Below are positions 1 through 6,992 of a stretch of DNA of 64,000 nucleotides, one piece after another. The position numbers and the translations under genes were made by a program. The notes beneath the pieces are model-generated. The model saw only the letters and a program-made list of their open reading frames with translations. It did no database searches and was not told the DNA's origin. This DNA comes from Aceticella autotrophica. GTDB taxonomy: Bacteria > Bacillota > Thermoanaerobacteria > Thermoanaerobacterales > Thermoanaerobacteraceae. Positions within the stretch are counted from its first letter, which is position 1; the number at the start of each line of letters is the position of its first letter. The stretch lies in the NCBI RefSeq assembly GCF_017357865.1, contig NZ_CP060096.1, positions 2,203,619-2,267,618 on the forward strand, in the 5' to 3' direction.

Positions 1-273
1 AGAGTCCTGAAACACAAATCCTACTTTTTTCCTGAATTCATATTCTTCAGAAGGCTTTAAATTCTTTAAAATTTTACCAAATACTCTTACTTCACCACTA
101 TCAGGTATAAGTAAATTATCCATTATCTTAAGCAGTGTTGACTTACCGCACCCATTTGATCCCAGCATGACCAATCTTTCACCATTTTCTATTGTTAAGC
201 TGATATTTTTCAATGCATGACTGTACTTCGTATAAGAATAAAATATATTTTTTAATTCAAGTATTGTATTCAA
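1..273 (-). CDS. cbiO: Cobalt/nickel ECF transporter ATPase (A component), N-terminal part
   Basis: This is the first 91 codons of an ABC ATPase that runs off the left edge. A TTG start at 273 is preceded by GGGGG at 280-284 (6-nt spacing) and overlaps the stop of the T component as TTGA. The Walker A motif GSNGCGKST is at residues 38-46 and the Q-loop FVFQDS is near residue 88. Family knowledge: A components hydrolyse ATP on the cytoplasmic face to drive ECF uptake. The neighbours cbiQ and cbiM point to Co2+ or Ni2+. The visible part resembles the ATPase half of the 28900-30117 fusion, so this protein could also carry a GGDEF tail, but that region lies outside the window. Confidence 0.85.
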   Translation of the reverse strand, partial: MNTILELKNIFYSYTKYSHALKNISLTIENGERLVMLGSNGCGKSTLLKIMDNLLIPDSGEVRVFGKILKNLKPSEEYEFRKKVGFVFQDS

Positions 274-1094
274 AATAAGCCCCCTATAAATACAGTTAAA
301 AATAAGATAAAAGCAATGTTAAATATTATCCATATCCAGTCATATAACCTAATTTTAAATGTATCTATTGTTATAAAATTGCCGGTGTAACCCCGAGATA
401 CCATTGCACTGTATACCTCATCACCAAGGGTGTTTGACTTTATCATAAGATGTCCTATGGTTCCTGCTACAAACTTTCTTCCTTCACTACTGGTGATCTT
501 TCCAACATTCCTGCTTTTACGGGCAAGAAACATATCTGTGGCTGCCTCCAAAAGTAGGAATATATACCTTTGCGCCATCTCAAGGGTTGCCGTAAAAATC
601 TGAGGTAATCTAAATATTCTAAGGGACCTCATTACATTCGCCCATTTCGTTGACAAACCCAGAATATATACTAATGATATAGACATAAAAGTCCTCATCA
701 TCATCATAACAGCACTGTAAAGCCCTTGCTTTGTTATATATATACTTTTAGTAATATAGAAAAGAGGTTCACCTTTTCTTATTATATTAAACAGAGAGGG
801 TATCAAAATAATACCCGTAAACACTATTGAAATAACTGATACCCTCAAAAAATATTCTTTCATTGGTATTCTTGAAAATATAGCTAAAAAAAGCACATAT
901 ACAAGCAGCACCACCATAAATTGTATAGTCTTTCCGCTATTAACTAAAATAATAAATATCAAAGTTGAAATCAGTTTTACCCTTGGGTCAATCATCTGCA
1001 TTATACCCTTTTTATCTGCGATCTCGTCAGAGTAAAACATATCCTCAAAAATGTTTTGTATACCGTTAATTGTTTTTTCAATAAAATTATTCAT
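270..1094 (-). CDS. cbiQ: ECF transporter transmembrane T component (CbiQ family)
   Basis: A 274-residue multi-spanning membrane protein with hydrophobic stretches at about 40-75, 85-105, 130-150 and near the C terminus. Two T-component coupling signatures are visible: ARKSRNVG (191-198) and SRGYTGN (233-239). These insert into grooves of the ATPases and pass ATP-driven motion to the substrate-binding protein. It lies in one operon with the upstream cbiN-like gene (8-nt overlap) and the downstream ATPase (4-nt overlap). It is clearly paralogous to the T component at 30107-30949 (shared FIEKTI near the N terminus and a matching DMFL.RKSR segment), and more distant from the one at 15789-16574. 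Confidence 0.9.
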   Translation of the reverse strand: MNNFIEKTINGIQNIFEDMFYSDEIADKKGIMQMIDPRVKLISTLIFIILVNSGKTIQFMVVLLVYVLFLAIFSRIPMKEYFLRVSVISIVFTGIILIPSLFNIIRKGEPLFYITKSIYITKQGLYSAVMMMMRTFMSISLVYILGLSTKWANVMRSLRIFRLPQIFTATLEMAQRYIFLLLEAATDMFLARKSRNVGKITSSEGRKFVAGTIGHLMIKSNTLGDEVYSAMVSRGYTGNFITIDTFKIRLYDWIWIIFNIAFILFLTVFIGGLF

Positions 1095-1416
1095 TTTTCT
1101 CAGAGGGTTTACCCATAACCATCTTCAAAATAGCAAATACAATCAGGATAACTGCAATACCCACAACTGCTGAAAATATATAACCTATTGCCTGCTGCAA
1201 AAAGCTTTGATCAAATCCTGGTATGCCATAATCTTGTAGAATTGCCTTATGAATATCAGATAGTCGTTCCATACCTGCAGGAACATAACCTACCATCTTT
1301 TTTATTTCATCGGTTCCCCATTCAGCCCAAGCTCCACCTGGTGCTAAAAGACCTAATGGTGTCAGCAGTATAATAATAGCAAAGAAAATGTATAAATTTT
1401 TCATTTTGCTTTTCAT
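1087..1416 (-). CDS. CbiN/PDGLE-type small subunit of cobalt transporter
   Basis: A 109-residue protein with an N-terminal transmembrane or signal segment (about 8-30), a short extracytoplasmic stretch, and a second membrane helix (about 78-100) ending in a charged tail. The segment VPAGMERLSDI resembles the PDGLE motif of small CbiN-like proteins, which assist CbiM in Co2+/Ni2+ ECF systems. It overlaps cbiM by 4 nt upstream and cbiQ by 8 nt downstream, so it is translationally coupled. The order M-N-Q-O is the usual one. The assignment rests on size, topology and position more than on strong sequence conservation. Confidence 0.75.
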   Translation of the reverse strand: MKSKMKNLYIFFAIIILLTPLGLLAPGGAWAEWGTDEIKKMVGYVPAGMERLSDIHKAILQDYGIPGFDQSFLQQAIGYIFSAVVGIAVILIVFAILKMVMGKPSEKNE

Positions 1417-2105
1417 TTTGCTTCACCCCTTAACTTGTGCGAAAATTGATACAATATGATATCCTCACCTGTCTTTTGAAGGTAATATACAACAAGTCCT
1501 GTGATAAGCGCCTCTACAAGACCTGCTACTGTGAGGTGTGCAAGCATCATTGGCGGTATTGATTCCTTTAAACCATATGGGAAATAAAGAGCTCTGCCAT
1601 TTGCCGTATGGAATAAAATGGGCTGAATACCCAGTTCAATCGCTGCACAAAAAGCCGCAGCATTTATACCAACATAAGCTCCAACGGCTGATGAAATAAC
1701 CTTGTTTGTTTTTAATGAAAGCAAGAGTTTGTATATCCCATATCCGATAAATGGCGCAACAAAAGCCATATTAAAGGTATTTGCTCCTAATGCTAAAATT
1801 CCTCCATCACCAAAAAATAATGCCTGTATCAATAAAGCTATTGTAACCGAAATAGTTGCAGACCACGGTCCTAATGCTATTGCAAGAAGTGTTGCTCCTA
1901 TCGCATGAGCTGTAGTACCTCCCGGTATTGGGACATTAAACATCATTACAGTAAATGAAAATGCAGAACCTATTGCCATAGCCGGTATATCTTTCTTCTC
2001 AAATGTTTCATTCACTTTTTTTGTAGCAACCGCCAGTACAGGAATCATAACAGCTCCCATAACTGCACAAGTTTGGGGACTTAAATAACCGTCTGGAATG
2101 TGCAT
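1413..2105 (-). CDS. cbiM: Cobalt/nickel ECF substrate-binding membrane protein CbiM
   Basis: A 230-residue membrane protein that begins directly with MHIPDGYLSP. This is the CbiM/NikM signature, whose N-terminal Met-His reaches into the membrane to coordinate the metal; no separate signal peptide is present. Conserved GGTTAHAIGATLLAIALGPW and GDGGILALGANTFNMAF segments follow. The start is supported by a GGAGG site at 2113-2117, 7 nt upstream. It is the first gene of the operon cbiM-cbiN-like-cbiQ-cbiO. The operon has its own long leader and promoter but no cobalamin-type riboswitch, unlike the second cluster at 14800-18008. Confidence 0.92.
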   Translation of the reverse strand: MHIPDGYLSPQTCAVMGAVMIPVLAVATKKVNETFEKKDIPAMAIGSAFSFTVMMFNVPIPGGTTAHAIGATLLAIALGPWSATISVTIALLIQALFFGDGGILALGANTFNMAFVAPFIGYGIYKLLLSLKTNKVISSAVGAYVGINAAAFCAAIELGIQPILFHTANGRALYFPYGLKESIPPMMLAHLTVAGLVEALITGLVVYYLQKTGEDIILYQFSHKLRGEAK

Positions 2106-2412
2106 TAATATTCCTCCTTTAATTTTTTGGATTCTATTCTGTTGTAGTCATTATAAGCATTACATCTATTACCACTTTTATTTTTATAATTTTACCTCCA
2201 TCACAAGATATATCTTTTAATTTTTTATAATAATTACTACAGAATAGTTATGCCCATCAGAGTATACATCATTGTTGCAAATAATACATTTGCTAATCCT
2301 GTCAGATATCTGTATGCTTATCGTTTAACTTTATCTTTGGCATACCCCCTCAGCGATTATTTTGCAGTGCTACTTGCATTATTATGATAACATTATATTG
2401 TAAAGTTGTCAA
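2106..2412 (-). promoter_or_regulatory. Promoter and long, potentially structured leader of cbiM operon 1
   Basis: A sigma-A-type promoter is seen on the minus strand: TTGACA at 2407-2412, a 17-bp spacer, and TATCAT at 2384-2389. The leader to cbiM is about 270 nt. Within it, TATGCC (2339-2344) can pair with GGCATA (2249-2254), closing a region of about 96 nt that contains a GCAAAT/ATTTGC hairpin. An overlapping GTATGC can instead pair with the nearer GCATAC (about 2312-2317), so two exclusive folds exist. It does not match the cobalamin riboswitch. A NiCo-type metal riboswitch is possible but I could not match its consensus. The rest of the gap (2413-2535) shows nothing recognisable. Confidence 0.5.
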
Positions 2413-2535
2413 TAGCTATAATAAAAAAATAACGAAATAAAAATTGCAGCATTAAAAAATTAAATAAGCATTAACAGCAAAAAAAAGAATACAAAGGCTA
2501 TATGTATCCCCATTTACATTATCATTTTATATGGT

Positions 2536-2886
2536 TCATTCAACTTCAATGCAATTCTCCCATATTCCATGTATATTACAATATGCTAAAGCACAAAATG
2601 CTTTAAATTCTTTTACATTAACTTGAAATCTAATATTAGGATTTGTATAAACAGGAGCAAAAGCCGCTCTTCCAAGTTGAATTACTTGACCGTCCTTTTT
2701 TACACCAAAAAGTTCTATCCATGATATATGATGCTCTGCCGTATTTGGATGTGGAACTTCTTTTCCTACTATAACCCTTACAATATCCACATCTTCTTTC
2801 CCATGTCCTTTACCTATTTCAATGATTGGAACATGTTTTTCTTTTCCTTCTGCTGTTTTACCTTTTAAAATTTCTTCAAACTTCAT
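2536..2886 (-). CDS. Superoxide reductase (neelaredoxin/desulfoferrodoxin center II type)
   Basis: A 116-residue protein with the complete center II iron site: EKHVP with His18, HPNTAEHH with His46 and His52, and CNIHGIW with Cys103 and His106. Glu16-Lys17 correspond to the catalytic loop residues. It lacks the N-terminal rubredoxin-like center I, so it is the one-iron class. Family role: reduces superoxide to H2O2 in the cytoplasm using rubredoxin electrons, an oxygen-defence enzyme of strict anaerobes. It appears monocistronic, with an amidohydrolase gene next to it in the same direction. Function is confident from the ligand set. Confidence 0.93.
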   Translation of the reverse strand: MKFEEILKGKTAEGKEKHVPIIEIGKGHGKEDVDIVRVIVGKEVPHPNTAEHHISWIELFGVKKDGQVIQLGRAAFAPVYTNPNIRFQVNVKEFKAFCALAYCNIHGIWENCIEVE

Positions 2887-3133
2887 CTTCTCATCACCCT
2901 TTCATTATTCTCTTCATGACCTTTAAAAACCCTTGAAGCTTCTATATCAAGGATTCTTTATAAATATAATCTGTACGTCCTGCATTTCTATATTCTACTG
3001 CTTTTTGATTTTAATAAGAATACATATAGCCATATATTATTATTCGACAAAAATAATATATATCCTTCTTAAATTAAGATTCTTAAAGAAAAAAATATTT
3101 CTTTTAACATATCTTACAATAAAATTTTTCTTT

Positions 3134-3973
3134 TTATTCTGATAAAAGTATACTTGATGCATTTAACCCATTGATTTTTAACTTTTCTTCCTCTGTAAGA
3201 TTTGTTTGACTCCATTCCTTGTAATATCTGGAGGGGGACAGCAAAGGGAAATCGCTCCCGAGTAAAACCTTATTTAATACTCCTGCAGTTCTTGCTGCTT
3301 CATATACCTGTGGCTTATATAAATATGGAGATGCCGCAGTATCATAATATACATTTTTTAAATCCTTTTGTAATTCAGGCATTAATTCATAAAAGAAAAG
3401 CCCTCCGCCCCAATGAGCATATATAATTATATTATCAGGATTATTTATGGCGAAAAGATATGCCTCATCAGGACCTGTCTTACCTTTTCCCGGATAATAA
3501 TGTCCAACGGTTTCATTGCTATGCATAAGAATCGGAAATTTAAGTTCTCGGCATAAAGAGGCAAATTTTCCAATCTCCTCTTGTTTACTTATATCAACAT
3601 GGACAGCATCTGGTATTATCTCACCTACACCTTTTAACCCAGCCTCATAACAGCGAACAAGCTCTTTCTCCATCCCAGGATCCTTTGGAGGAACAATAGC
3701 AAAGCCAATAAATCTGTCAGGATAACGTTTTACAACATCAATGATATAATCATTTGCTTCTCTGCACATTCCCATTTCTAAAGCGGAGAAACCAAAAACT
3801 ACGGACTTATCTATACCTGTTTTGTCCATATCTTTAAGAACATCTTCTGCAACAGCAAATTTGGCTTTTGGATTTGAATGAAGCAGTTTAAAATGTTGAT
3901 CCCTTTCTATATTCTTTTTGATATCCTTTATAAAATCTGGAGACAGAATATGTACATGTGCATCAATTTTCAT
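3134..3973 (-). CDS. Amidohydrolase-2 family metal-dependent hydrolase
   Basis: A 279-residue TIM-barrel hydrolase. Metal-ligand motifs appear in the expected order: AHVH at residues 5-8, a LMHSNE strand near 150, YAHWGGG near 187, and GSDFPL near 242. The fold and motifs place it in the amidohydrolase-related (PF04909) group, whose members hydrolyse or decarboxylate ring or carboxylate substrates. The substrate cannot be read from the sequence. No operon partner is evident: the superoxide reductase lies 250 bp downstream and arsR 118 bp upstream, each with its own spacing. Confidence 0.8.
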   Translation of the reverse strand: MKIDAHVHILSPDFIKDIKKNIERDQHFKLLHSNPKAKFAVAEDVLKDMDKTGIDKSVVFGFSALEMGMCREANDYIIDVVKRYPDRFIGFAIVPPKDPGMEKELVRCYEAGLKGVGEIIPDAVHVDISKQEEIGKFASLCRELKFPILMHSNETVGHYYPGKGKTGPDEAYLFAINNPDNIIIYAHWGGGLFFYELMPELQKDLKNVYYDTAASPYLYKPQVYEAARTAGVLNKVLLGSDFPLLSPSRYYKEWSQTNLTEEEKLKINGLNASSILLSE

Positions 3974-4090
3974 TTATTATCCACACCTTTCTTATTTATT
4001 TAACAATTTATAATTTGATTTTATCAGCATAGACATCAAATGTAAAGGAATATCGATTAGTGAAATTTATATCTATGTTTTCTTCAATTT

Positions 4091-4399
4091 TTAATCCGGT
4101 GGATTATCTTTTAAACTATTTACATAATCCAGCACATATCCTCTAACACATTTTATAATTTTTTTAACATTCTCATTATACAGCCTGTAGTGCATTTCAA
4201 GACCTACCTTTTCACTTTTAACTAATCCTGCATCTTTTAAAATTCTCAAATGCTGTGATAAATTTGCTTGACTGTATTCAAACCTTTCATTTAACTTGCA
4301 TACACATTTAGGTCCATCACATAAAAATTTCATTATTTTAAATCTCACCGGATGCCCAAGTGCTTTAAATATTTTTACTATTAAATCATCTTGATTCAA
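4091..4399 (-). CDS. ArsR/SmtB family metal- or thiol-sensing repressor
   Basis: A 102-residue winged-helix protein. The recognition region YSQANLSQHLRILKDAGLV sits at about 42-60. The segment KCVCKL places Cys32 and Cys34 exactly where ArsR-type (ELCVCDL) sensors bind As(III), Sb(III) or soft metals; Cys27 is an additional nearby thiol. It is transcribed divergently from the Hdr-like/DGC operon starting at 4644. The 244-bp shared intergenic region holds an inverted repeat placed just downstream of that operon's -10 box. Inference: it represses the divergent operon and is released by a metal, metalloid or reactive sulfur species. Confidence 0.88.
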   Translation of the reverse strand: MNQDDLIVKIFKALGHPVRFKIMKFLCDGPKCVCKLNERFEYSQANLSQHLRILKDAGLVKSEKVGLEMHYRLYNENVKKIIKCVRGYVLDYVNSLKDNPPD

Positions 4400-4516
4400 T
4401 TTTATCCCTCCCGAGGTTTTTTCACCTATATTATATATTATACTACAAAAAATGTTTTTTTAATTAAATACTTATATTTTATACCACACTATATATCTTG
4501 TTTATAAAAATTAAGA

Positions 4517-4585
4517 TTGACTTTAAAAAATAAACGTGTATAATTATATATAAGCATTTAATTATGTATTTATGAAGATGCTTAT
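4517..4585 (+). promoter_or_regulatory. Promoter and candidate ArsR operator of the Hdr-like/DGC operon
   Basis: TTGACT at 4517-4522, a 16-bp spacer, and TATAAT at 4539-4544 form a good sigma-A promoter. It is followed immediately by the inverted repeat ATAAGCAT (4550-4557) / ATGCTTAT (4578-4585), 20 bp apart. This covers the start-site region, a position that would allow repression by the divergently encoded ArsR protein. The operator role is inferred. Confidence 0.55.
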
Positions 4586-4643
4586 GAACATACTAAAGTA
4601 TAAAGCACAAATCTATTAAATAATAACTTAGGAGGGTTTCATT

Positions 4644-5021
4644 ATGGAAGAAAAACAATTACCCGGTTTTATTATGTGTGTATGTACAGGAAAGTGTCCA
4701 GGATTTCAGGCAATGGATATCTGGGATTTTATCAATCAGGTTAGAGTAGAACTACCTGTAGAATATGCTTTTATTCACCCACAACTATGTGAAGAAGATG
4801 GTGACAGATTCCTTGCTGATTTCTTAAAGGCTCGCAGAAAAGTGATAATTGGTGCCTGTGCTCCAAATATGCAAAGAAAAATGTTTAAACAGGCTTTTAA
4901 AGATGCGGGTCTTGATATAGAAAAGGACGCTGTTATGCTGGACATAAGAGATATGACTAAAGAAAAAGCCATTGAAGTAGTTAAAAATGCTTTAAAAGAT
5001 TTAGGACTTAAGGAGGAGTAG
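4644..5021 (+). CDS. Stand-alone HdrA N-terminal-domain-like protein
   Basis: A 125-residue protein resembling only the N-terminal domain of heterodisulfide reductase subunit A. It has a CxCxxxC cluster (Cys12, Cys14, Cys18), a YAFIHPQLCEEDG segment with Cys49, and IIGACAPNMQRKMFKQAFKDAG with Cys72, which parallels the HdrA 'VAACSPRxHExxF' block. The FAD and ferredoxin domains of full HdrA (over 600 residues) are absent. It has a strong RBS (AGGAGG, 4631-4636) and is first in a tight operon with a ferredoxin 2 nt downstream. Inference: an Fe-S or persulfide-binding electron or sulfur relay partner. No function is established for the isolated domain. Confidence 0.65.
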   Translation: MEEKQLPGFIMCVCTGKCPGFQAMDIWDFINQVRVELPVEYAFIHPQLCEEDGDRFLADFLKARRKVIIGACAPNMQRKMFKQAFKDAGLDIEKDAVMLDIRDMTKEKAIEVVKNALKDLGLKEE

Positions 5022-5023
5022 AT

Positions 5024-5317
5024 ATGAGTGAATCAACTTTTATGGGCGTTCCAAGGGAAAAAATAGATTGGAGTCCAAGAATAGATTACGATAAATGCAA
5101 CTACTGCATGGAATGCGTAAAATTCTGTCCTCATGATGTTTATGAAGTCAGAGAAAATGAAGAAAAGAAACTTATTGTAAAGAATCCTAACAACTGCGTT
5201 GTGTTCTGCCGTGCCTGTGGTAAAACCTGTGGCGTTGATGCAATATCCTTCCCAAATAAAAACGAAACAACAAAAATGATTAAAGAAATAAGGAAGGAGA
5301 TGGAAGGTAATGAGTAA
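5024..5317 (+). CDS. Dicluster 4Fe-4S ferredoxin-like protein
   Basis: A 97-residue protein with two cysteine quartets: Cys25, 28, 31 and 35 (CxxCxxCxxxC, then Pro) and Cys58, 62, 65 and 69 (CxxxCxxCxxxC). The unusual second spacing and the N-terminal PREKIDWSPRID motif are shared with the protein at 8630-8932. The two are therefore paralogues likely serving the same pathway. It starts 2 nt after the HdrA-like gene and overlaps the DGC-GcvH fusion by 8 nt, so co-translation is likely. Inference: passes electrons to or from the HdrA-like/DGC proteins. Confidence 0.8.
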   Translation: MSESTFMGVPREKIDWSPRIDYDKCNYCMECVKFCPHDVYEVRENEEKKLIVKNPNNCVVFCRACGKTCGVDAISFPNKNETTKMIKEIRKEMEGNE

Positions 5318-6161
5318 ATCTTATGCTATCCTTCCATGCAATGGACTTGATAAATGTGCTGGTTGTATTACAAGAGAAGTTGCTATAAAACTCACCGAAA
5401 TTACAGATAGTGAAATTGTTTGTCCGGTTTTATATAGAATAGCTGATGCAAGATATAATAAAGTAGTTTCCGAAAAACCTCTTCTTGTAATTGATGGCTG
5501 TGCCACAAGATGTGCCAGCAAACTTGCCTCTGAAAAAGGGCTCAAAATTACTCAAAAAATTAACATAAGTGATGAAGCAAAAGCAAATAACTTAACTATA
5601 GGAAGCAGTTTAAGGATTGGAGCCAATGAATTAAAACTTGCTGATATTATAACTGATAAACTTACTAAAAAAGAAGAAAAATCAGAAACCATCAACTCTT
5701 GTGTATTTCCTGAAAGTTTTGAATATGAGATTTATGCAAAAGACAAGTTTATATTCAGGATACCAAAGAAAGGCTTTTACTTTAATGAAAATGACTGCTG
5801 GGTTTATGTTTTAGGTAATAAAGCAAGAATAGGTGTGACAGATTACGTTCAACAGAGTTTATCAGATATAATATTCTTTGAGCCGCCAGTGGTAGGAAGC
5901 AACATAGAACAGTTTGGAGAAGCAGGTTCTATAGAATCAGGTAAGGCTGTTTTTGAAATAGTATGTCCTGTAAGCGGTACAATTACCGCAGTAAATGAAA
6001 AACTGGTAGAATCACCTGAACTTATAAATGAAAATCCATATGAAAAAGGCTGGATTGCAGAAATAGAGTTATCTGACTTTGAAAGTGATAAAGAGTTTCT
6101 TTATGACTTTGATAAATACTTTGAAATAATAAAAAGAAAGGCGGATGAATTTCATGTCTAA
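5310..6161 (+). CDS. DGC zinc-binding domain fused to a lipoyl-carrier GcvH-like domain
   Basis: A 283-residue two-domain protein. Residues 1-115 form a DGC-type putative zinc-binding domain with Cys10, 16, 19, Cys38 and the signature IDGC (61-64) plus Cys68. Residues about 137-265 resemble glycine cleavage H protein: GVTDYVQQSLSDI, then IESGKAVFEIVCPVSG in which Lys212 aligns with the lipoylated lysine, then the NENPYEKGW segment. No glycine cleavage genes are nearby. H-like lipoyl proteins that work with Hdr-like complexes are known in sulfur oxidation (sHdr/LbpA). Inference: a swinging lipoyl arm carrying sulfur or electrons between the DGC and HdrA-like partners. I do not know of a described system with this fusion. 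Confidence 0.7.
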   Translation: MSKSYAILPCNGLDKCAGCITREVAIKLTEITDSEIVCPVLYRIADARYNKVVSEKPLLVIDGCATRCASKLASEKGLKITQKINISDEAKANNLTIGSSLRIGANELKLADIITDKLTKKEEKSETINSCVFPESFEYEIYAKDKFIFRIPKKGFYFNENDCWVYVLGNKARIGVTDYVQQSLSDIIFFEPPVVGSNIEQFGEAGSIESGKAVFEIVCPVSGTITAVNEKLVESPELINENPYEKGWIAEIELSDFESDKEFLYDFDKYFEIIKRKADEFHV

Positions 6162-6555
6162 AGTAAAAGTTATACCATGTAGTGGTATTGGTAAAGTATT
6201 TGGTCTTATGGCAAGGGAAACAGTTTTTAAGGTTGTAAATGACTTGAGACCTAATGATACTGAAACTGTTTGCCTTGGCCATATAGTAACAGGAGATGCA
6301 GATGCTACAGAAAAAATCAAGGGATATTCCTGTATAACCTTAGATGGCTGTCCTAAATTATGTGCTTCCAAAAATGTTTCTCTTGCTGGTGGAATAGTAA
6401 AACAAGAATTAAGAACAGTCGATGAAATGAAAACCCATAAAGGCGTAGATGCTGGTACTGCAACAATGCTTACAGAGGATGGGTGGAAAATAGTAAATGA
6501 ACTCGCAGAAAAAGTTTGTGCAAAAGTTGATGAGATATTAAAGGAGGCTGAATAG
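6154..6555 (+). CDS. DGC-motif putative zinc-binding protein (second copy)
   Basis: About 133 residues, a single DGC domain with IPCSG (Cys9), Cys40 and LDGCPKLC (Cys66, Cys70). It lacks the extra cysteines Cys16/Cys19 of the fused copy upstream. I chose the ATG at 6154 over 6145 because AAAGGCGG at 6136-6143 is about 10 nt before 6154 but only 1 nt before 6145. The frame overlaps the previous stop by 8 nt. It is followed directly by a third copy, so the operon holds three DGC domains in tandem, which suggests a multi-subunit or relay arrangement. The molecular function of the family is not settled. Confidence 0.72.
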   Translation: MSKVKVIPCSGIGKVFGLMARETVFKVVNDLRPNDTETVCLGHIVTGDADATEKIKGYSCITLDGCPKLCASKNVSLAGGIVKQELRTVDEMKTHKGVDAGTATMLTEDGWKIVNELAEKVCAKVDEILKEAE

Positions 6556-6556
6556 T

Positions 6557-6952
6557 ATGACTAATTCAAAAATTGGAGTGTTATCCTGTAGTGGTGAAGA
6601 ATGTCTTGGTGGTACTATTTCAAGACTGGCTACAAGAAAAATGCTTGAAGAACTCCGTCCGGGTAAAACCGTTACTCTCTGCCTTCCATTGTATCTTGCA
6701 GGCGGAGAAGAAGAAAGATTTTTTGCAAAGGCCTATCCTGTTATTACAGTAGATGGATGCAGTAAATGCTGTGCTAAAAGAGCAACAGAAAAATACAGCG
6801 GAAAAGTAAGTGATACTGTGGTTGTATCAGATATATTAGGAGAAGATGTTGCTTTAAATAAAACTGTTTCTATAAAAGATTTAACAGAAGAACACTACAA
6901 AATGATAGATAAAGTTGCAGAAGAAATATGCAAAAAATTTGATAAAATATAA
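6557..6952 (+). CDS. DGC-motif putative zinc-binding protein (third copy)
   Basis: A 131-residue DGC-domain protein with LSCSGEEC (Cys11, Cys16), Cys42 and VDGCSKCC (Cys68, Cys71, Cys72). It has the richest thiol cluster of the three copies. It starts 1 nt after the stop of the second copy and ends the operon. A short hairpin (6951-6979) begins in its stop region. The three paralogues differ in cysteine content, which suggests specialised roles (metal site versus thiol transfer) rather than simple redundancy. This is inference from the residues only. Confidence 0.72.
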   Translation: MTNSKIGVLSCSGEECLGGTISRLATRKMLEELRPGKTVTLCLPLYLAGGEEERFFAKAYPVITVDGCSKCCAKRATEKYSGKVSDTVVVSDILGEDVALNKTVSIKDLTEEHYKMIDKVAEEICKKFDKI

Positions 6953-6979
6953 AGACAAGGGGACGGTTCTCTTGTCTTT
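6951..6979. repeat. Mini-hairpin repeat, copy 1 (GGGACG loop)
   Basis: AAAGACAAG (6951-6959) pairs with CTTGTCTTT (6971-6979) around a loop containing GGGACGGTTC. It lies between convergent genes, so it may act as a terminator. The loop core GGGACG and the framing stem recur at 8603-8627, 8992-9014 and 10564-10586. Confidence 0.6.
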
Positions 6980-6992
6980 AGTCCCCATATCT

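Noticed and set aside
2249..2344. Possible cobalamin riboswitch before the first cbiM
   Set aside because: The B12-box and the conserved GGGAAGG/CACTG blocks are absent; only a generic foldable leader remains.
2933..3142. 69-codon plus-strand ORF rich in Phe/Leu/Ile
   Set aside because: No RBS, low-complexity AT-rich sequence antisense to the amidohydrolase end and its downstream gap.
3974..3983. Perfect DnaA box TTATCCACA
   Set aside because: Single occurrence with no neighbouring boxes or AT-rich unwinding array; far from the expected oriC beyond 64000.
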